The notes under the pieces are model-generated. The model searched no databases, was not told where the DNA came from, and saw nothing but the letters and a program-made list of their open reading frames with translations. A DNA stretch of 64,000 bases, taken from contig CADCXC010000040.1 in the NCBI GenBank assembly GCA_902806595.1, forward strand, positions 1 through 64,000. Reading direction: 5' to 3'. Position numbers and translations under genes: made by a program. The stretch is from Pyrenopolyporus hunteri. Taxonomy: Eukaryota > Ascomycota > Sordariomycetes > Xylariales > Hypoxylaceae. This document shows, one piece after another, positions 62,728-64,000 of this stretch (the first letter of the stretch is position 1; each line of letters opens with the position of its first letter).

Positions 62728-63753
62728 AACATACCTCAATCCCTACAGCCATTCTGTTTCTATACGGCCATTGAACCACGTCTACTGGTTAAGAGTACGC
62801 GTGAGTCCTCATTTCGTTCCAAAGTGCTTACCTGTCTCTAATCGCGAACTCTTACCCCTTGCATTGATGAAGCCTGATTTGGTCGTTATCTTGAATGCTT
62901 ACGAGAGGCTACGAACGTCGTTTTATAACCCTAGATTAGGTATAATTAGCAGATGTGCGCGGTACGGTTAATCAATAGATTCTATATTGTAATAGCTACC
63001 CCCTTCCCGCATAACGCGGGTAGGCATTGGACTCCGAACGAGCCACCGAGTAATAGGATAAGTATCACCGATGCATTCTGACCCATGGCGATTAGCGCGT
63101 AGGTTCACAATTGCGGAAACTTCGATTTTCCAGGCCAGCTTACTGTTCTGTAAGGAGCACAAGCTCAGAGCTCATCGCCGAATTTTGCTGACGATTCATT
63201 GGAGCCGTCATCATTCCTGCCGGTCTTAAGGTAGCACTAAACATACTAGCTACGTAAGATCCTGGTGCTGAATTGTCGTATCCCCGGGGAGACGCTGACC
63301 TCCACAATCAGTAGGCGGGTGCCGAAAATCGCCTTGAAGCCGTCAGAAATAAGTGTCCGGCGAGGCTGATATGGAAAATGACGAGGAATAACGAGGGTTG
63401 CGATGGAAAGGCTTATGGAACTTACCGGGATTATATTATGCGATCGACACACGTAGCGCGTATTAAGGATTTCAAAATAGAAACCTAACCCTTTTCCCTG
63501 TGGCCGTGGTCGGCCGACTCGTATTCATTCCCCCGTGAAACCCACTCCGATTAGGCAAGTATTTACAACAACACTACGGGACGGTGAGAGTCGCCCCCAT
63601 GGGAAATAGAAACATTGGCGTCAGCGGCGTGGTCAGAGTCGGCCATACCCCTGTTTTCCACATATCGATATATATCTGCGGCCATATCTGCCCTATGCCA
63701 GTCTGTTGTCGAGTCACCAAGTCGTCCGCTGTATAACCCGGCCAAACCTCGCT
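62728..63753. other. Intergenic, Clr5 gene to esterase gene
   Basis: 1.03 kb. Open frames of 60-90 codons occur on both strands but lack family resemblance or splice logic. No repeat noticed. Confidence 0.45.
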
Positions 63754-64000
63754 ATGCTCTCCCTCTCATTTACCCGCCTCGCCCTTATCCTCCTCGCTAG
63801 CTCGCTCGGTTCATCGCAAATTCTGGAGCGATGCCGACATGAGGGAGGTAAACAGTGCCGAGCTAGTGGCTGCGGCCGTTCTCCGCCGTTGACACCGGGT
63901 AGTTTCAAAAATTTTACTACTCCGGAGGGCCGTGAATATCGGGTCTGGTTGCCGCCGAACTACGATTCCAACAAAGCAACTCCGCTCATCCTCAGTTACC
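63754..64000 (+). CDS. Secreted esterase, CE1/PHB-depolymerase-like (feruloyl-esterase type), 5' part
   Basis: The first 82 codons are open from ATG 63754 to the window edge. Residues 1-22 are a signal peptide (MLSLSFTRLALILLASSLGS, then a likely cut before QILER). A short Cys-rich linker (CRASGCGRSPPLTPGSF) follows, then the esterase start FTTPEGREYRVWLPPNYDSN and TPLILSY, where the oxyanion HG motif normally comes next. SGCG..PPLTPG and the YRVWLPPNYD strand are typical of fungal carbohydrate-esterase family 1 proteins related to LpqC and PHB depolymerases, some of which are feruloyl esterases acting on plant cell walls. The catalytic Ser, Asp and His lie beyond the window, so activity cannot be judged. 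Confidence 0.8.
   Translation, partial: MLSLSFTRLALILLASSLGSSQILERCRHEGGKQCRASGCGRSPPLTPGSFKNFTTPEGREYRVWLPPNYDSNKATPLILSY

Overview
The window looks like nuclear DNA of a filamentous ascomycete (Pezizomycotina, most likely Sordariomycetes). The evidence is short spliceosomal introns (52-128 bp, one of 267 bp) with GTAnGN/GTGAG donors and CTAAC-type branch points, a Clr5-domain gene, a DUF3112-type seven-helix protein, and repeat blocks that appear to have been destroyed by RIP (repeat-induced point mutation). I cannot name the genus.

Layout. 1-17409 is an extremely AT-rich block with no credible open reading frame. It is decayed repeat DNA carrying minisatellites and LTR-like dispersed repeats. 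17410-40406 is a normal-composition island. It holds an ER P5A-type ATPase (SPF1 type, +), a CofD/YvcK-like protein (+), mitochondrial malate dehydrogenase (-), an APH-fold phosphotransferase gene broken by one in-frame TAG (+), and a divergent pair of cysteine-rich proteins sharing one motif (- and +). These are followed by a DUF3112-type membrane protein (+), two zones of probable gene remnants, and an 82-aa protein with one intron (-). 40407-57934 is a second AT-rich block whose outer ends carry matching terminal inverted repeats, with extra copies of both ends just inside the left edge. 57935-64000 is a second gene island with an omega-like glutathione S-transferase (+), a Clr5-domain protein (+) and the 5' part of a secreted CE1/PHB-depolymerase-like esterase (+) that runs off the window.

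The genes do not form a pathway or cluster. Housekeeping genes (SPF1, MDH) sit beside lineage-specific accessory genes, packed between two heterochromatin-like blocks. The clearest signals are: (a) almost all surviving cytosines in the AT blocks are in CpG, with CpA and TpG nearly absent; (b) a phosphotransferase gene whose single stop codon and altered catalytic Asp both fit CpA-to-TpA change; (c) a shared CGC-x-S-x-KG motif in two divergently transcribed cysteine-rich genes; (d) a TIR-bounded 17.5-kb AT block; (e) an 18-nt microexon in the CofD-like gene. I found no complete, obviously new multi-gene system. Exon boundaries were read by eye from splice motifs and protein continuity and have no transcript support.
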